Below, one piece after another: positions 47,820 through 61,900 of a stretch of 64,000 nucleotides of DNA. The DNA lies in NCBI RefSeq assembly GCF_037038585.1, contig NC_092541.1, positions 3,779,445 to 3,843,444 of the forward strand, read 5' to 3'. The DNA is from Patagioenas fasciata (lineage: Eukaryota > Chordata > Aves > Columbiformes > Columbidae). Position 1 is the stretch's first letter, and the number at the start of each line of letters is the position of its first letter. The position numbers and the translations under genes were made by a program. The notes under the pieces were generated by a model that was given only the letters and a program-made list of their open reading frames with translations, was not told the DNA's origin and did not search any database.

Positions 47820-50800
47820 AGTTTCATACTTTGCAGTAACACAGGGGTGCAAACAAGCCCACATCAGCATTACCTTCATGCTGCTCTCATTTTTGTTCTG
47901 ATTTATTTTACATGCATCATGGAATGAATCGGCAGGAACTGATCCCGGCCCACTTTGAAAAGCAGCAGCAGCATTTCCAAGGGAAATTTCCACTGGGAGA
48001 GGCTGTGAAAGGAACGTAGCCCCAGCTGGAAGATCTCGACTCAGAAGCACCATTTCCAAGGCCTGTCTAGACATGACAACACAGGATTGATTGCTCCCTG
48101 GCTCAGCAGAGCTCAAACTGAGCTGGCGAGGGCACCGACAGCAAACCCTGCCTGGGGAAGATGGGAGCTCTGAGGTTGTGGGTCCACATCCCACACATGG
48201 CTGGGCTGACAAATCCATCTCAACTGGAGATGAAGGGAACGCAGATACACCCCTGTGTCCTACAGCCCCAGCTTGGTGGAAAAAGGAAGGATTTGGGTTT
48301 AAACTGTCTGCAAAGAGCATCCCTCTGAAGAAGAAAACTTGCTCATGCAGTGAGGGATAGCACACAGCACAGAGAGCTGTAAATAATGCATACGTCCCTC
48401 ACATGGAGTTTGCTTCAGCCTCATGTTCCTCAGGGAGTCAGCAAATATTATTTCTCTATTCTCTTTTGTGTTGCCGTGAGTGGTGGGCGGCTCTGGGAGA
48501 CGGGAAAGTCGCTCAGGGGTGCTGTGCTCATCTGCTTTTACATCTTCCTCTCCTTCACTGCCTTCCCAAAGAAACAGCGTACCGAGCAGTGTCGGATCAG
48601 CAGTGCTGCCAGGCTCCCCCAAGGGCTGTGGTTGCAGCTGGGTTTGGGGAACAGATTGGCTTAAGGCGTTAAACTAAACACAGATTTTAGAGCACGTAGC
48701 AACTGGGGCAAGTGGTGCCTGGGACTGCTGCCTCCCAAGTAAATGAAGCAGGATTTGGCTGCTGAGGAATGACAAGAGACAAAATATTAGCTTATCTCCA
48801 GGCTAATGGGAACGCTTCCCTGCAAACAGGTTTGTAACTCCCTGTGACTGCGAACGGAGGGATCCAAAACTCACAGCTGCTGAGCAGGTGCCTGAAATCG
48901 TGATTCATTGGTGTCACTTTCCGATTCTCAAAATGCTAACAAGCTCTTCAGAGCCCTAAACTGCTAATTATGAGTCTGAGACTGAAAGGGAGAGTCCAGG
49001 ATGCCTCCGTGCTATTGAAATAGTCCACACTAGTCTAGCAACAAAAAAATCTTGGTCTGAGCAGATAACCAGGTTTTTGGGACCCAAAATCTGCTAATAA
49101 GGTGCTCAGGATGCTTGTGCTTCTCCAAGTCAATTTTTTTAAGCAGTTTGAGAATTTGAACCTTCACTCCCGTGCTTCTCCTGCACTCTTCTCATCTCTG
49201 CTTGAGTCCGGTGGGATTTGTGGGTTGTCCCAGCTGGATGCAGCATTTCTTCTGTTTTACAGCCACTGTCTGAGTCCCATGGATCAGTAAGCGGAGAACA
49301 ACTCTATTAAAAGCCACTGTACAGAGTGGTGTTACACTGACATGTATTTCTCTTCCACAGAGCATCCTGAGATGACTTCAGTTCTACAGAGTCTGACCTA
49401 CTTCTAAGCCAGGCTGATTTTGTCCGAGCAGCAGCTGCATTTGAGGGCAAAGAGAAGTAAAAGCTTCTGAAATCCAGATCTGGTTTCCTGAATAACACAC
49501 TCACAGCCCCAGCAAGATCCAGAGCTGCCTGACTTTGGTGTCCTCTCCTTGGCTTTCCTTGCATATCCCTCCCAAGCACAGGCTGTAGCCTTGGCTTTCA
49601 CAGCAGAGAAGAAAGGAAAGCAGTCTCTATTAGTCATTGCATCATTTGCACAGCCGTCAAATGGGAGAAGTAATTAACTCAAACATGTTTATCTACAGTA
49701 ATTATAAATTTGCATTGCTCTCTCTATCAACAAAGTGGATTGGGCTCCCAACACTCTCTGAAGAGCTCACATAGCCCATGAATTGCTTTTTTTTGCACGA
49801 GCCCTGGATCCTTAGGAGAATCATACTCAGTGCTGGCTCTGTCTATATCCTTTCTGTCTCTCAATAACCTCCTGAAGATCTGGGACTCCTGGGATGTTTC
49901 TCAAAGGCCACTCATCACCCTGCAATCAATAGACCCTGCTTTGCTTCCACTCTTCACATGGATGATGGAAATAGCAGCCCAGATAACAAACCTTGCTCTA
50001 GGAACAGAAGTAGGTGCAGTGCTTCAGTGTGGCAGTGACTGAGACTATATTTGGATTTTAAAGGAATTTCAGCAGAGAAATCCCAGATTATCCCTGGGAT
50101 TTTCCACTGCATTGCCAAGAAGCCTTCAATCTGCATTGGCTTTTCTTGCAAGACTCCCATTCACAGAGCCCCTCTGTCTCACACTGCAGGTGGCAAGTGT
50201 CACATAATATATTCTGGATTTGTTTCTGAGCTCGATTCCTCACCTTAGACTGTGTTGGAGGCTGCTGGGATGTGGGCTGGCTCTGCGCACCATGCGCGCT
50301 CTCTGGAAAAATGCTCCAGTGAACAAACATTCATTAAAAAACAGCAAATATGAATTATAACTGACTGCGTAAAGGTGCTGGTGAATTGACGACATATGCA
50401 CACGGTCAGAGCAAATGATCTGGAACGCAACAGTGAGAGATGGAAAGCTCTCTCCCATCCCAGTCTGACGTGTGTCGGGGTGGTGCTGAGCTGCTGGCTG
50501 GGGCAGACCCTTGGGGCTGCTGTCCTGCTGCATTTTCACCAACACCAACCTTTCACTGCTGACCAGGAGAGCTGATTCCAGCATCCAAGGGAGCTCCGGA
50601 AGAGCAGTACGCATCTACTTTTTAGTCTCTCTCCTTGCTGGCTGCATCGGTGAAGCAGAGCATCCCTCCCTTTGCAGCAGGACCAGCCCAGATCTAGCCA
50701 TCCTGATCCACAGTTCTCCTCTCCACACGGGTAATCCCTTTGGAGAAGGGTTGTAGGTGAATCTAGCAAAGCACAAAAGGGTTTCAGTACTACAAACTCT

Positions 50801-52625
50801 GGCTGCAGCACAAAGCAGTGTCAGCGGGGTCATTGCGGGCCTTGCTTTGAGTGAAGCTTTCAACCACAAAACTTGGGATCCAAAATAGGACAAAATGGAC
50901 TCAGAGCAAAGAAAGGAGGTTGAATTGCATGTTCAGCACAAAGCTGTGATGCCAGTCCCAAATTTGTTAGATAATAACCCATAAGTCAACAGAAAGTGAG
51001 TCTTAATTAGTCCACATCTGGGCCTTGGTTTGTCCTAAATGCATTCCTGCGTCACTTGATGCCAACTCTCCAGCTCACTCACTCCCTTCAGGCATCACAG
51101 AGCATCTTTCAAGGGAGCTGATTTACAATTTCAGCCCATAACACAACCCCGCAAGGCACGTTTGACGTGGCTCCAGGTTTGCCCGTGAATGTTTCCATAC
51201 AGCTCTAATTAATAGCAACAACAACCGCTTTTGAAGCCGTGGGAGGGAAACCCCGGCGGGCAGAGCGAATTCTTCTCTAACCGCTACCACTGTCTTGTCT
51301 CTCTAGGAAACCCGAGGGCAAACTTCCAGATTTCTTTCCTCTCCTGCAGTATGTGGCAGCGCTGCAGGGGAGCCACGCTTTGTAATGAAAACAGTGCATT
51401 TGCTCCTGCTTATTTATGGGATAATAGACCAGGTGCTCTGTTTTGTGAGACAATAATCAGCGTTCTCAGGTGGATAAAATCGAGACCAACTAACTCATTT
51501 CTGCAGAGGGAGTGTATTATTGTCTTTTCAACTAAGGTTTGCATTTCCCCCTCTGTTGTATTACGAGTACTGGAAAGCTATTAGTCAGAATCAATCTAGA
51601 TGATGCTTTTCCCTCTTTTTCTCCCTTGCTGCTCAGAGACCCCGTAAATCAGAGATAACGTTATATTATTTTTAAGCAATAGAGATGACAGACCATCTTC
51701 CTGATCAATTTTTGTACAATGTCTAATACAACAGTACCCCAGGGGCTCACAGATCCTGCATCGATACAGATAAACAAAAATCTCACCATATCCAGTGCCT
51801 TGATTTCAGTCAGATTGGCCATTAGCAAAACCCCCCAGGACATTCTCACCACCCCTGGAAGGTTAAAACGTTGAATAACACTCAGGGATGTCCTCAACTT
51901 GACATTATCATGTAAGTTTGAGAGACTGTTAGACTGGAGATGACTGTCTGCAGTTGAGGTGCCTCGCACTCATGATTTGGGTAGATGCTCATAACAAGGA
52001 ACTAAAACACCCTCAGCTGCATGGGTTCTTCACACAGCACTGGACAGGGTTAAGCACCCAAAGGACTTGCACCCTGATGGACTAAGTGTTAATATCTCCA
52101 TCCAGACACAGACAGGGTCTGAGTTACTCAAATTTCCAGATCTTACAAGCTGTGTATCGAAATCTTCCCGTGATCAAGAAAATACAGAATTCACACTATG
52201 TGTCTCCAAGAACTGAAGCGAAAGAACTTTCCAGGACCATGTGTTTTTGGGTTTCCCAGGCATCACCTTTCTGAACTGAGACCAGATGTGCCAAACACCC
52301 ACGATCCAGGTGTACACACAATCCATTCCTTCAGTGAAGGACACTTTTGGCGTGCATCGTTTTGGAGAGGTCCTTGAACGCAGCCTCCTGTTACTGGCAA
52401 CCACATCATATAATCCCATCCGCAAGGGATGATCCTGCTTTAAAACCTGCTAGGCTTTTTATCCTCATTATTCCCAGTTACTTCAAGATTTCATTCCTTC
52501 AGGCATTTAAATAAAAACCCAAACCTTTCTAACTTCAAGCATAGAGTTATCTATGACCAATTTACACCATTCGCTCCAAAGCCAGCACCATCATTTAGCT
52601 GAAAACAGTTCAGTGCTCATCCCCT
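47820..52625. other. Mostly unique non-coding sequence
   Basis: About 4.8 kb with no supported gene. It includes the longest open frame of the window (47811-48365, minus, 184 codons), which has no family resemblance, overlaps an 89-codon frame on the other strand and is treated as chance. 51180-51560 keeps several CpGs and E-box-like CAGGTG, and could be a conserved element, but this is unverified. Confidence 0.5.
50078..50102. repeat. Small hairpin
   Basis: AAATCCCAG (50078-50086) and CTGGGATTT (50094-50102) are exact reverse complements with a 7-base loop. No function is implied. Confidence 0.5.
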
Positions 52626-52629
52626 TGAT

Positions 52630-52840
52630 GCGTTTTCTACAGAGCAATCACATCCCTTCACGCAGCCTTTGCCTTGCTAGCTTAAACAAGCTGAATTCTC
52701 ATAATCTTCTCTCCTAGAACAGGTGCCTCTTTTCCTTAATCCTCCTCTGTACCTGTTCCAGTTTGGGTTCAGTTGTTTCTGAACGCATGACCAGCTGTTC
52801 ACTCTGCACTAGCATTTCGCGCTGCTCTTTCCAATGGCAT
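52630..52840 (-). mobile_element. Old diverged CR1 fragment, minus strand
   Basis: On the plus strand CAATCACATCCCTTCACGCA, TTAAACAAGCTGAATTCTCA, AGAACAGGTGCCTCTTTTCC, CCTCCTCTGTACCTGTTCCA and GCATGACCAGCTGTTCACTC follow, in order, the reverse of older CR1 3' regions (ATCACATCCCCCCTCAGC, AAACAAGCCAAATTCTC, ACAGGTGCTCCATTCC, CCTCCTCTGTACCTGCTCCA, GACCAGAACTGTACAC). It is highly diverged, belonging to the old CR1 layer. Confidence 0.75.
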
Positions 52841-52844
52841 TAGC

Positions 52845-53890
52845 ATATCCTGATCTCCATAAGAAACAGTTTTGTAAGGATCCTTGGCAATGTATGCAAC
52901 GTTAAAACAGTCAATTATAAAACACTAGTCAGGACCTTTGCCTTATTATTGTCGTAGTTTACAAATCTATATAAAAATTCTTGGGTATGGACTACTCTGA
53001 GCCACCGCATGTATCAACTGGGATAGACATGCAAAACAAATAGGCGAGGATGGAGCACTAAGAAGGTGTTTGCTTGATGATGTTTGAGACCTTTATCCTT
53101 CAAAAAATCTATTTTTCAGTGCCCTGTGATGGTGCAATCTTTCCCTTTTCCCCTTTCCAAAATGCTGCCACAGATGTAACTCCACGAACCAAGAGAAACC
53201 TCCTCTCTGGAGCCGAGACTGAGCTGCTCCGTGTGGCTCACGTGGGGGGTTTGGTTTCTGGAGAGGAAACCTTTTACATTGCACTCTGAGGTCTTAAATA
53301 TTATTGTTCCCTGTTAAGTGTGGGTTAAGGGGGGAAAATAGAAGTACTTTTCTCTCTGGCTCTTTTGCAGCTCTCATAAAGGCATATAAAAACAATAATG
53401 AGCCACTCCAGCACTTTAAGCAGTCAGGCAATGATGAACAAGACCCACTAAACCACTTCTGCCTTCGCCAAGGGCACTCTGGATTATGCTTGAACCTGTT
53501 TTAACCTTAGCACTTAACCTCCTTTTCCACAAAGTTGCCATTGCATGGCAACAACCATGATGGAGCTCAAAATAACAAGGCAAAGGAATAGCTCCCTGAG
53601 AAGAAAGGAATGTTTACTTCACAGCTGGGGCTGGGTTTTAAGAAGTGTAATATATCTACTTGCTAAACCTCAAAATTTTAAAGAAACAGGAAGATAATTC
53701 TATGTTACTAATAAAGCAGGGAGGAAAGCTATGAAATTCAGCATGGGAGTATTTTTTTATGATAATCTGGCACAAAAAATACAGAGAAAGAACACAGCTA
53801 AGTGTTATTTCCAGCAATGGAGACTCAGATGAATGTCCCTCACTCCCTTCAACTCAAATCCTTTCTTGGAGTCAAGATCACAGAGGCACT
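52845..53890. other. Non-coding stretch between two CR1 fragments
   Basis: No gene or further repeat is supported. AT-leaning sequence with short overlapping open frames only. Confidence 0.55.
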
Positions 53891-53891
53891 A

Positions 53892-54080
53892 ACCATAGAG
53901 TCACCTGGGTTGAAGAGACCTTCAAACTCATCCAGTGCCCCCCCTGCCATGACAGGGACATCTTCACCAGCTCAGGTTGCTCAGAGCCCCGTCCAGCCTG
54001 GCCTGGGATGTCTCCAGGGATGGTTCATCCACCACCTCTCTGGGAACCTGGGCCAGGCTCTCACCACCCTCATTTTAACC
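53892..54080 (-). mobile_element. CR1 LINE 3' fragment, minus strand
   Basis: On the plus strand ATAGAGTCACCTGGGTTGAA, GAGACCTTCAAACTCATCCA, GCTCAGAGCCCCGTCCAGCC and ACCACCTCTCTGGGAACCTG are the reverse of a CR1 3' end (GAATCACAGAGTCACCTAGG, TTGGAAGAGACCTCCAAGAT). It is about 190 bp and belongs to a subfamily different from the copies at 4.5-20.9 kb. Confidence 0.88.
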
Positions 54081-54084
54081 ACAG

Positions 54085-57000
54085 ACTCCCCTTTCCCCTG
54101 ACCTTCCCTTCGTCTCCCACCTTGCACTGAGTAGGCAGAAAAACACAGCATGGAGCTACTGGAAACTGTCTCTCAGCTCATGAGCAAGATGCAAAACCTC
54201 CCCCCGAGGGATATCTCAGGAACATGGGGTTACCCGCAAGTATCATATGCATAAAACTGCGATTTAGTCCATTGCTGCTGTAACAAGTGATAAAAAAATC
54301 ATCATCTGCATCACTGAATCATCTCTGTCCTTAGGAATTCAGTGAGAGGGGAGCTTGACTGAAAAACATCACATTGATGTGGCCTGAGGGTCACACACCC
54401 AGTCGCTGGAAAATCTCAAGCCTGGATTTGCCTGGACAGAAAGCAAAGAGAAATTATGCCAAGTGGGGCCATGAAACACTGCAGGGAGATGGAGCTGCTC
54501 GGGCACATGCCTTAAAGGAGGGGAAGACTGAAGGTTTTCTTAGCAAAGAAGGTGCATGCTATTTTCTGGGTTTATTGTGTTTAATGGATGTGTGTGTCTG
54601 TTTTTGAAAGACAAGTGCAATTACAAGAACGTACCTGACTCATACATTCATTTCTTCTCCTGATAGGAAAAACAGCAAGGAAGGACAACAATACACAAGC
54701 TAAAAGGGCTGACAATTAGAGTGTTAACTCTTCACTTACACCTCTTCCCCGCCTTGTGAGATCACTTTGCAAATGGGAAATGTGTACCTACATACCTGAT
54801 TTGCCACAAAATAAATGCACAACACATTTCCCCACCCCTGGTGATTAAATTGTCCTTGCTTGATCTATAGAGTTTGCCACATTAATTTACCTGTGGTAGC
54901 TGCATTTTACTTCAACCCACCTGCAAGGGCTACCATTACACATTGTTTTGGAACATGGGAAGAAAACATTCTGCAATTAATTGTACCGACAAACAGCCAA
55001 CAGCGCATGAAATGGAGGAGTAATCTTAGGCTTAGAAATACCTTAAACACATTTAAGAGCATTCCAAAGTGGAAGGGAGGGAGAGGTTTTACTTAGGGAT
55101 GCTGTTTAGCCTGCAGGCGCTTGCAGAAGCTATCTGGGATTTGCAGAGCTGGGAATCGCTGTGGATGCTCAGGTGCGCTGCGTACCTGACTTGCAAACAG
55201 AGCAAGCAAGGCTATCAAAATGGGGCTTTTTTTTTGAGTGAAGACATTGCAAAGAAAAATCTGTTTGGTTTTCATTTCTTCCAAAAAGGAGCGATGGATG
55301 TTCTTGTCTCTGCACAGAATCACAACTCGCGTCATTCTCTGAGGTAGGCTAAAACAAATCCCCTCCCTTATTTAATTTTTCATCCATTTAAAAAATAGAT
55401 GTTTAATAATCAGAAGGAACCAGGAAGACAGCCCTTGCCGCAAAAAGGTGACAATTTTACCGTCAATTTGAACTGAAGCATGTGAACGCCGCACTAACAT
55501 GGTGATACGGATGCTTGTGCCTAGGTCGGCTGTTCCTACCCACACCCCAACTTATATTTGCATCCGTGCTTTTCCTTGGTAAACTTGAGTTTAGGTCTCT
55601 CCTAACCACCAGTTTTCATGAAACTTGTAGAAACAAAGCATTTTTGAGACTTCTCCTGCTCTTTCAAATGGAAGCAAAATTGCTGAAACCTTCTGTCATC
55701 AGGAAATAAGGCTAAAACTGAGCCATCTCCAGAAAGCTCGGAGGATGGTCTATCAGAAAGTGTCTTGCTCTGAAACCTGCCCTTTGAAGAGGAGACCTGT
55801 TTGAAAGCAGAATATGAAATCCCCTCTTCAGAGAAAGCCAGGTATAACTCGGGGATCACCTCTAGTAACAGCAGATGATACCAGATTTTCCCTCAAAACC
55901 CATGTAAAATAGAGCCTGGAGTGCACTTGGCCTATAAATACAAGATGCAGAGACTCCATGGGGTAAAAAGTTCCCCAGTTCTAGGTGACTTTTTCCATTA
56001 CTTAATTCAGAACCAGCTGAAAGTCAGAACGTCCACTCAATGAGACATCCCAGCGTTTCAAGATTTGATTTTGCTCTGAGATTTTATTTTAAAACTAATT
56101 TCACGGAAAGCAGAAATGCTTGAAGATAAAAAGCTTTCATTTTTCTCAAGGGAGATCTCATCCCCATCAGCGTACCTTTAGGAAGGCAATTTTTTTTTGC
56201 ATTCAGAAAGCATTTTCTGATAGAAAGTTTCCAATGGAAATGCTCAGACCAATTCCAGGTTCATCAATCTGGGTTTCAAAAACCCACGCTTGCTTCTGGT
56301 CTGAATTTGGTTCTCTTTGAGCCAACCTCAGGACTCTGCTTCCTTCTGCTATAAACACAGTTTTCTCCCATTTTTGTCTCACCTCCCCTCTTCCTGCTCT
56401 GCCTTCACCCATTTTACTTTAACCTGCCACTTCACACCCTGCACAGCAGCTCAAGATACACAATATAGATTGAGAACGAGGAGCCATGGCTCAACCTGAA
56501 ACGACACACCAACAGACGCAGAGATGCAGCACAGGTTTCTGAACACTAAGGCACCCACCACAGAGATGGTTTTTAGACTCCTATAGGCACTATAAGAAAA
56601 ACTTGAGCATTTTTGTAGTATTATGCCTGAATACCATGGAAAAATCATTTCCTTCCTTGATCTATTTTGCCCTAGAGATGCGGATGTACAGAGTCATCAT
56701 CATAGGACTGACCTCTAAGGGTCTCTTTGTACTAGCAAGTGAAAAGAGAATGATTTTCCAGGGATGGATGCAATTGTGGGGGCTGACAGCATGATCCCCC
56801 TCTCATTAATGTCTTTAGGAGGCAAACTCCAGTGGGGTTCAATAGAAATAGGATTGGTTTGTCAGTCTGGGATTTGCCTTTTCCCACAGCTCATCCTTAA
56901 CAGAATAGACATTAAAATGTCTATACCATCGCATCTTCTCACTCACAGCATCACCCCATGGTCGTTTGTGTCCCTGTAATTACACACACCCTGCATGGAA

Positions 57001-58880
57001 CTCGTCGCGGTTGGTGTCAAGCAGCAAACGGCACTAATGTTAATTTGACCGCAATCCCTTGTTGTTGCCTTCGCGGAAACAAATTCATTTGTTATTCATG
57101 CGGTTGTCACATGTATTTGAGGAGATGCTCCATCATAATTTAGCATGAGTTAATGGCCACTTAAAGCCTTCCTGGAGCATCCGTAGAAAGGATGGTGGCC
57201 GTGGGGTTCATTGCCAGGGTGGTATACAATAAATGCAGTTCGGTCAACGAGTATGAAGCTTCTCATCTGGCACAGCAACCCCTTCTCTTAATGAGGGCAT
57301 GATATCCACACCCTATCTCGCCATGCTGCTCATGAAAACCGTTTCAATTCTTACATGAAGATTGGTTTGGATGGGAATATTGTTTGAGAATCTACCACGG
57401 CAGCAGTTTTCACAAGATCTCAGAGGAAATCAGAGCACAGAACTGGCTCGTCTGATAGGAGCAGAAAACTGAGCAACTGCTATTGCAGATGAAAAGGCCT
57501 TGATGGCCCAGGCTTCTTTGCAACGGGTCCTCTCTGGAAATGCAACCAAGTGCAGATTAAACATCCTTCCCTCTGCCTCACCCTGAGCATATATATGTGC
57601 ATTTTCCATTACTGTTCGCTTCTACACTTCACACTCCCTGACCTCATGCAGAGGCTAAATCCTTTCTGCAACAACAACAAATGATCAAAACAATTCAGCT
57701 TTTCTTCAAATAACGGAACGTACTTCAATTGTAAATATTCACAGCTGGGTGGAAGTTGTTCCTTAGCGGGCCTGAGCATTCTGGTGTCAAGCTGTTTAAA
57801 TGCCCCACAAGCTCTTTTACTTCCAAGGGGCAATTTTATTTTCTGGTGCCCACCTCCTCTCGCTCAGTTTCTATCTGAGCTTGTGATGCCCAAGAGGTTT
57901 CCTCACACTTATTTGCAGGTCTGGAAATCCCAACGACCTTTCATAAGACCATTCAGGTTATGCTCATCCTTCAGTAAAGGGAATACATTTAAGGCTTTTT
58001 CTCTTGACCTCTCAGCAGATGCAGGTGGCAAATTAGCTGTTGACTTGTGTGACCTGCAACTGTAGGAACTGTTCCTGTTTTCCTTCCTCTGCAAGAGCAC
58101 CTCTCTCATAGCTGTGCTCATCTTGGAGACAAGAAAGATTTTCATGGGTCTGTCTTTCCAAAGAGCCCTTCTATTGAAAGCCACAGAAAGTGTAACATGA
58201 GCCCAGCAGGCAAAATACATTCTACATCTTTTGAAAACTATATACATATACCTATGGCAGTAACACATCCATCCAGCACCCTGCTTAGGCCCACTTTATC
58301 ACAGTATCTGGGCAATATATTGCATTTTATTACCTGTACCCTGACCAAGCGTCCTGCCTGACAACAAATTAATGCATAATTCTGCTGCACGGGCCAAGCT
58401 GAGTCTGGTTGGCGCTCCAGGTATATATTCCTTTAACAAATGCCTTTGTGAAGGTGTAGGAGGGACTTGCAGATGCCAGAGGAGATGGAGATGGCTCGGG
58501 TTGACCTCACTGTCCCTGCTGCTCAGGGAGAAGGAGCGGAATGATGGATTTAAGGGTCTTTTTAAGGAACCTCAGCTGTCTCCTCCTAAAGCAAATAGGG
58601 CTGGAAGGACAGGAGCTTGCTCAGAGAAACCATGACAGGTTCATTACGGAGTCAGAGCTGTGAATGCCTGGGATGCTCAGTGCAGACAGAGTTGTCAGCA
58701 ACTCTTCATTTTAGGCCAATGTTTTTCCTTAGGTCAGGAATGTGAACTCAAACTTGTACACAAGGCTCACAGAGGAGAACGTAACCATCTTCCCAAATTG
58801 TCCGTAATTTTCCATGTTGTCGTTGAAGACTGAGAGTGAATTGAGCATGAAAAGATGAAAAAGAGATGTGCACCTGCTTT
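54085..58880. other. Mostly unique non-coding sequence
   Basis: About 4.8 kb with no supported gene. A CpG-retaining block with a SOX-like inverted repeat at 57001-57110 is listed separately. Short open frames are scattered on both strands without recognisable domains. Confidence 0.5.
57001..57110. promoter_or_regulatory. CpG-retaining block with SOX-like inverted repeat
   Basis: About eight CpGs occur in 110 bp (CTCGTCGCGG, TTCGCGG, ATGCGG and others) in otherwise CpG-poor sequence. AACAAAT (57078-57084) and ATTTGTT (57087-57093) form an inverted pair with two bases between, resembling paired SOX/HMG-box sites. TGCGGTTG just after resembles a RUNX site. Together this looks like an enhancer-type element, but function and conservation are inference only. 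Confidence 0.3.
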
Positions 58881-58883
58881 TTA

Positions 58884-58945
58884 TTATGGAATCACAAAAT
58901 GAATCCGGTTGGAAGGGACCTTAAAAAGCCATTCAGGCCAGCATT
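58884..58945 (-). mobile_element. CR1 3'-terminal fragment, minus strand
   Basis: On the plus strand ATGGAATCACAAAATGAATC, CGGTTGGAAGGGACCTTAAA and AAGCCATTCAGGCCAG are the reverse of the extreme CR1 3' end (AATCACAGAATGG, GGTTGGAAGGGACCTTAAA, GATCATTCAG). Only about 60 bp are recognisable. Confidence 0.85.
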
Positions 58946-58949
58946 GAAA

Positions 58950-61900
58950 TCAGACCTATTTTCTCTTTTAATAAAGTGAAAACTGTTTCACTTCATGACC
59001 ACTGGTTTAGAATTTTGCCCCTTTCCTTCCATGGGGATCATGGACACTGAACTGCAGCAGTCAGGACTTTGCAAGGTGTGTTCAGGGTAAACCCAGAGTG
59101 GTTCACATCATGTTTTTTCACATGTGATCACTGCACTTAGTCAGATAAGCAAAAGATTCTGCAAGAGGGAACATCTGGGAGGTTATTTATTATTTGTTGG
59201 GAACTCTCCAAGGGCATGAAGTGTAGGGAAGAAGTTTGCGACCAGTTATGTTCCATTTTACCTCTCCAGATGGAAACTGTGCTGCTTTTTTAGTATGTTT
59301 GGGGTCTTCGCTTAGAGTTTTGGGCATGACTAGATTTAAATCTGGTTCATGTAGAAAGAGCACAAGTACATTTTAATGTTTCCCATGGTTTCACCCTTTA
59401 TCTACTGCAAATGGCAGCTGGACCCAGGAGACCTCCCTGTCATCGGGGAAACCCTGTGAGATGAAATGTCTCTGTTGCAGAGAGCCACGGGCTGAGGAAA
59501 CACCAGGACATGGTGGCTGACAGACATTTATCATCCTTGTTCTCTGTTTTCTACAACCTTGCCTCTCCACAGCTTTCCCAGCACTTTAGTTCTCAGTGTC
59601 TGTCTGGTATCAAGGCCATTTTGCAGGTAGCAGAGCTGAAGTGCAGGAAGCCAGACTCAGAAGTATTTATAATGCAAAGGAAGGCCTCATGTCATTTCCA
59701 GGAAAATGTTGATGAAGCCTTGCAGCCCTCAACCATCTCCTCTGTCCTTGCAACTCTAATGACATCCCTCTTGCTCAGCATTTCTTCCTCATCTCAAGGG
59801 CAACGTTTGCATTTTGCTTCAGCTCCAGATGCTGTTTTGAGTGCAAATCCCCCCAGCACATGAGGTGCGGATTGTGGGACAGAGGAGCTCTCACTTGGCT
59901 TCCTGATGAATAATAGTGATGAATGGGAATCACTTAGAAGACAAGAGCAGTTCTTGCTCTGCCTGAAATGAAGCAGCCGGGTGCACGACACAAGCCAAGG
60001 CCATGGGCAAGGGAAGGCTGAGCCCACAGCTGGCTCTTAGGCACAGAAGTGCTTTGTCTTTCCTCCCTGTGCCTCATCTCCCTTGGCATTCAAACCCCTC
60101 TGATCTCCAGCTGTCTCTGATACTTTGACTGTGCTCATTTCTGAGATACCTCAGGTCTTGAGATTATGTCCCATTTCAAACCTGGAGTGAGGGAGGGGAC
60201 TGTACCTGGTCAAGAAACAGCTTAAACCAGGACACAACACAGACCTCTTGAGAGAAAACTAAGGAGGAGTTCATCCCTGTGCTGCTCAGGTCTTGAGTCA
60301 GGCCAATGTCTCCAACTTGGATCACCCACATCCCAGCCACGCTTCTGAAGTTTCTGTCCTATAGGAGTTGTTTCATGCAGTGGGAATACTTAATATTAAA
60401 GGACTTAAAATTGGGGTTGACGTGAAAAGAAGTTCTACAGCCTTCTCTTTGTCAGATTTTAATTCCAGTAACCATTCAAGACCCAGGAAGCTTTCTTCAT
60501 GAACAGATCTTCATCCCAACCACCATCCTCCCACGAAACTTTCTGGTGAATGTTAAAGCACTGTCCTAACATTTAGTAATAAATAAAATAATAATAATAA
60601 AATAAAGGTCTGCATTTCTCAAGGGCATGGTTTGCATGTCAGACAGATACATGATCCAGGAACAACCCACCTCATTTTAGACACCCAACCAAAACACCAA
60701 CAACAGTAACACAATAACCCTCTGCTCCCTCCTGTGCCTACATCCACGCACATTTTCCAGAAAAAAATTGTGAAATAGAGAGAAGTTATGGTTTTCCAAA
60801 TCAAGCAGCCACCACCCTGATTTTTTCTTGAGGAAAGTGGAAGTTGTATAACAGGAGATGAGAATGGACTAATCAGTATAAAAAGCAAAAGCTATTTACT
60901 AAATACTGGCCTAGAATGGGAAAAAATATGTATGGAGAATGATAGATTGACAGAAACTCATGTCTCAAAACAAATATCCACGAGATGATCTCGATTATGT
61001 GGACACTGTCAGTAAGAATATGTATTGAAAATAAATCAGTTATATCCTTCAATTGTCATAGCCACTGTAAATAAATAGACACCTGGCAACACAGGCAGGG
61101 CCGGCACAAGCCAAGTTATTGTGTTACCTCTAAAATGAATTGAATGTGTGAGGAGAAGCACACACTACGTGTTCCATTTAGCAAATGACCCAACTGGAAA
61201 ACACATTCACACACCAGGACGCACACCCGCTGCCATCGTTTGAATTCATCTGGCAGGGATGGCTTTCTCAGCAAGGTGAGGCTCAGCCCACTGCCCCTGC
61301 CGCTCGTATTCTCTGCATCTTCTCCCAGGTCATCCCATCAACCATTATACATTCGCCCATAGGCTGAATGAGTTTTCACAGACTTTTCTCCCCCATTGTC
61401 CCTTGTATTTGCTGTGCCACATCTTGCAAGGCTCCCCTGCTGTTGCTCAGTCCATCTCATACTGGAACAGCAAAGGAGCACAAGCCGCACCGACAAACCC
61501 AAGAAAAAGGCTTTGCTCAGCACACCCACAGAGAAACCCAGAAAATCGAGGGCTGATGAGCCGCGGCTTTGCCACGCTCAGCAGCAGTAGGATGGGAAGA
61601 CCTTAATGTCATGTCGAGCAGCATGAGCACAGCTCCCCCAGCAAAATGCCATCTGCGAGGTCATTTCCAACCAAGACCTCCTGGGAGGAACAATGCGGAA
61701 AAAAAGGAGAGGATTTCCTTGGCTGCTGCTATCAGGCTTCCCTCCTCCAAATACTCCAAGGGAATGGGTTTGCTAAAGCGCGTTCTGCCAATTTTCTGTT
61801 CTTCATTGCTTTGCCTACAGCAGAGGTCTGCATTATCTTATCTGCTGCTCAGGAGTCAGCACATACTCTGCTAAGACCTTGCTGTTCCCTGTGGACATAT

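Noticed and set aside
47811..48365. 184-codon minus-strand open frame, the longest in the window
   Set aside because: No domain, signal peptide or family resemblance. It overlaps an 89-codon frame on the other strand, and one frame of this size is expected by chance in 64 kb.
60040..60095. Another possible reverse MIR fragment (CCTGTGCCTCATCTCCC)
   Set aside because: Only one short pyrimidine-rich block agrees, and flanking MIR landmarks are missing.
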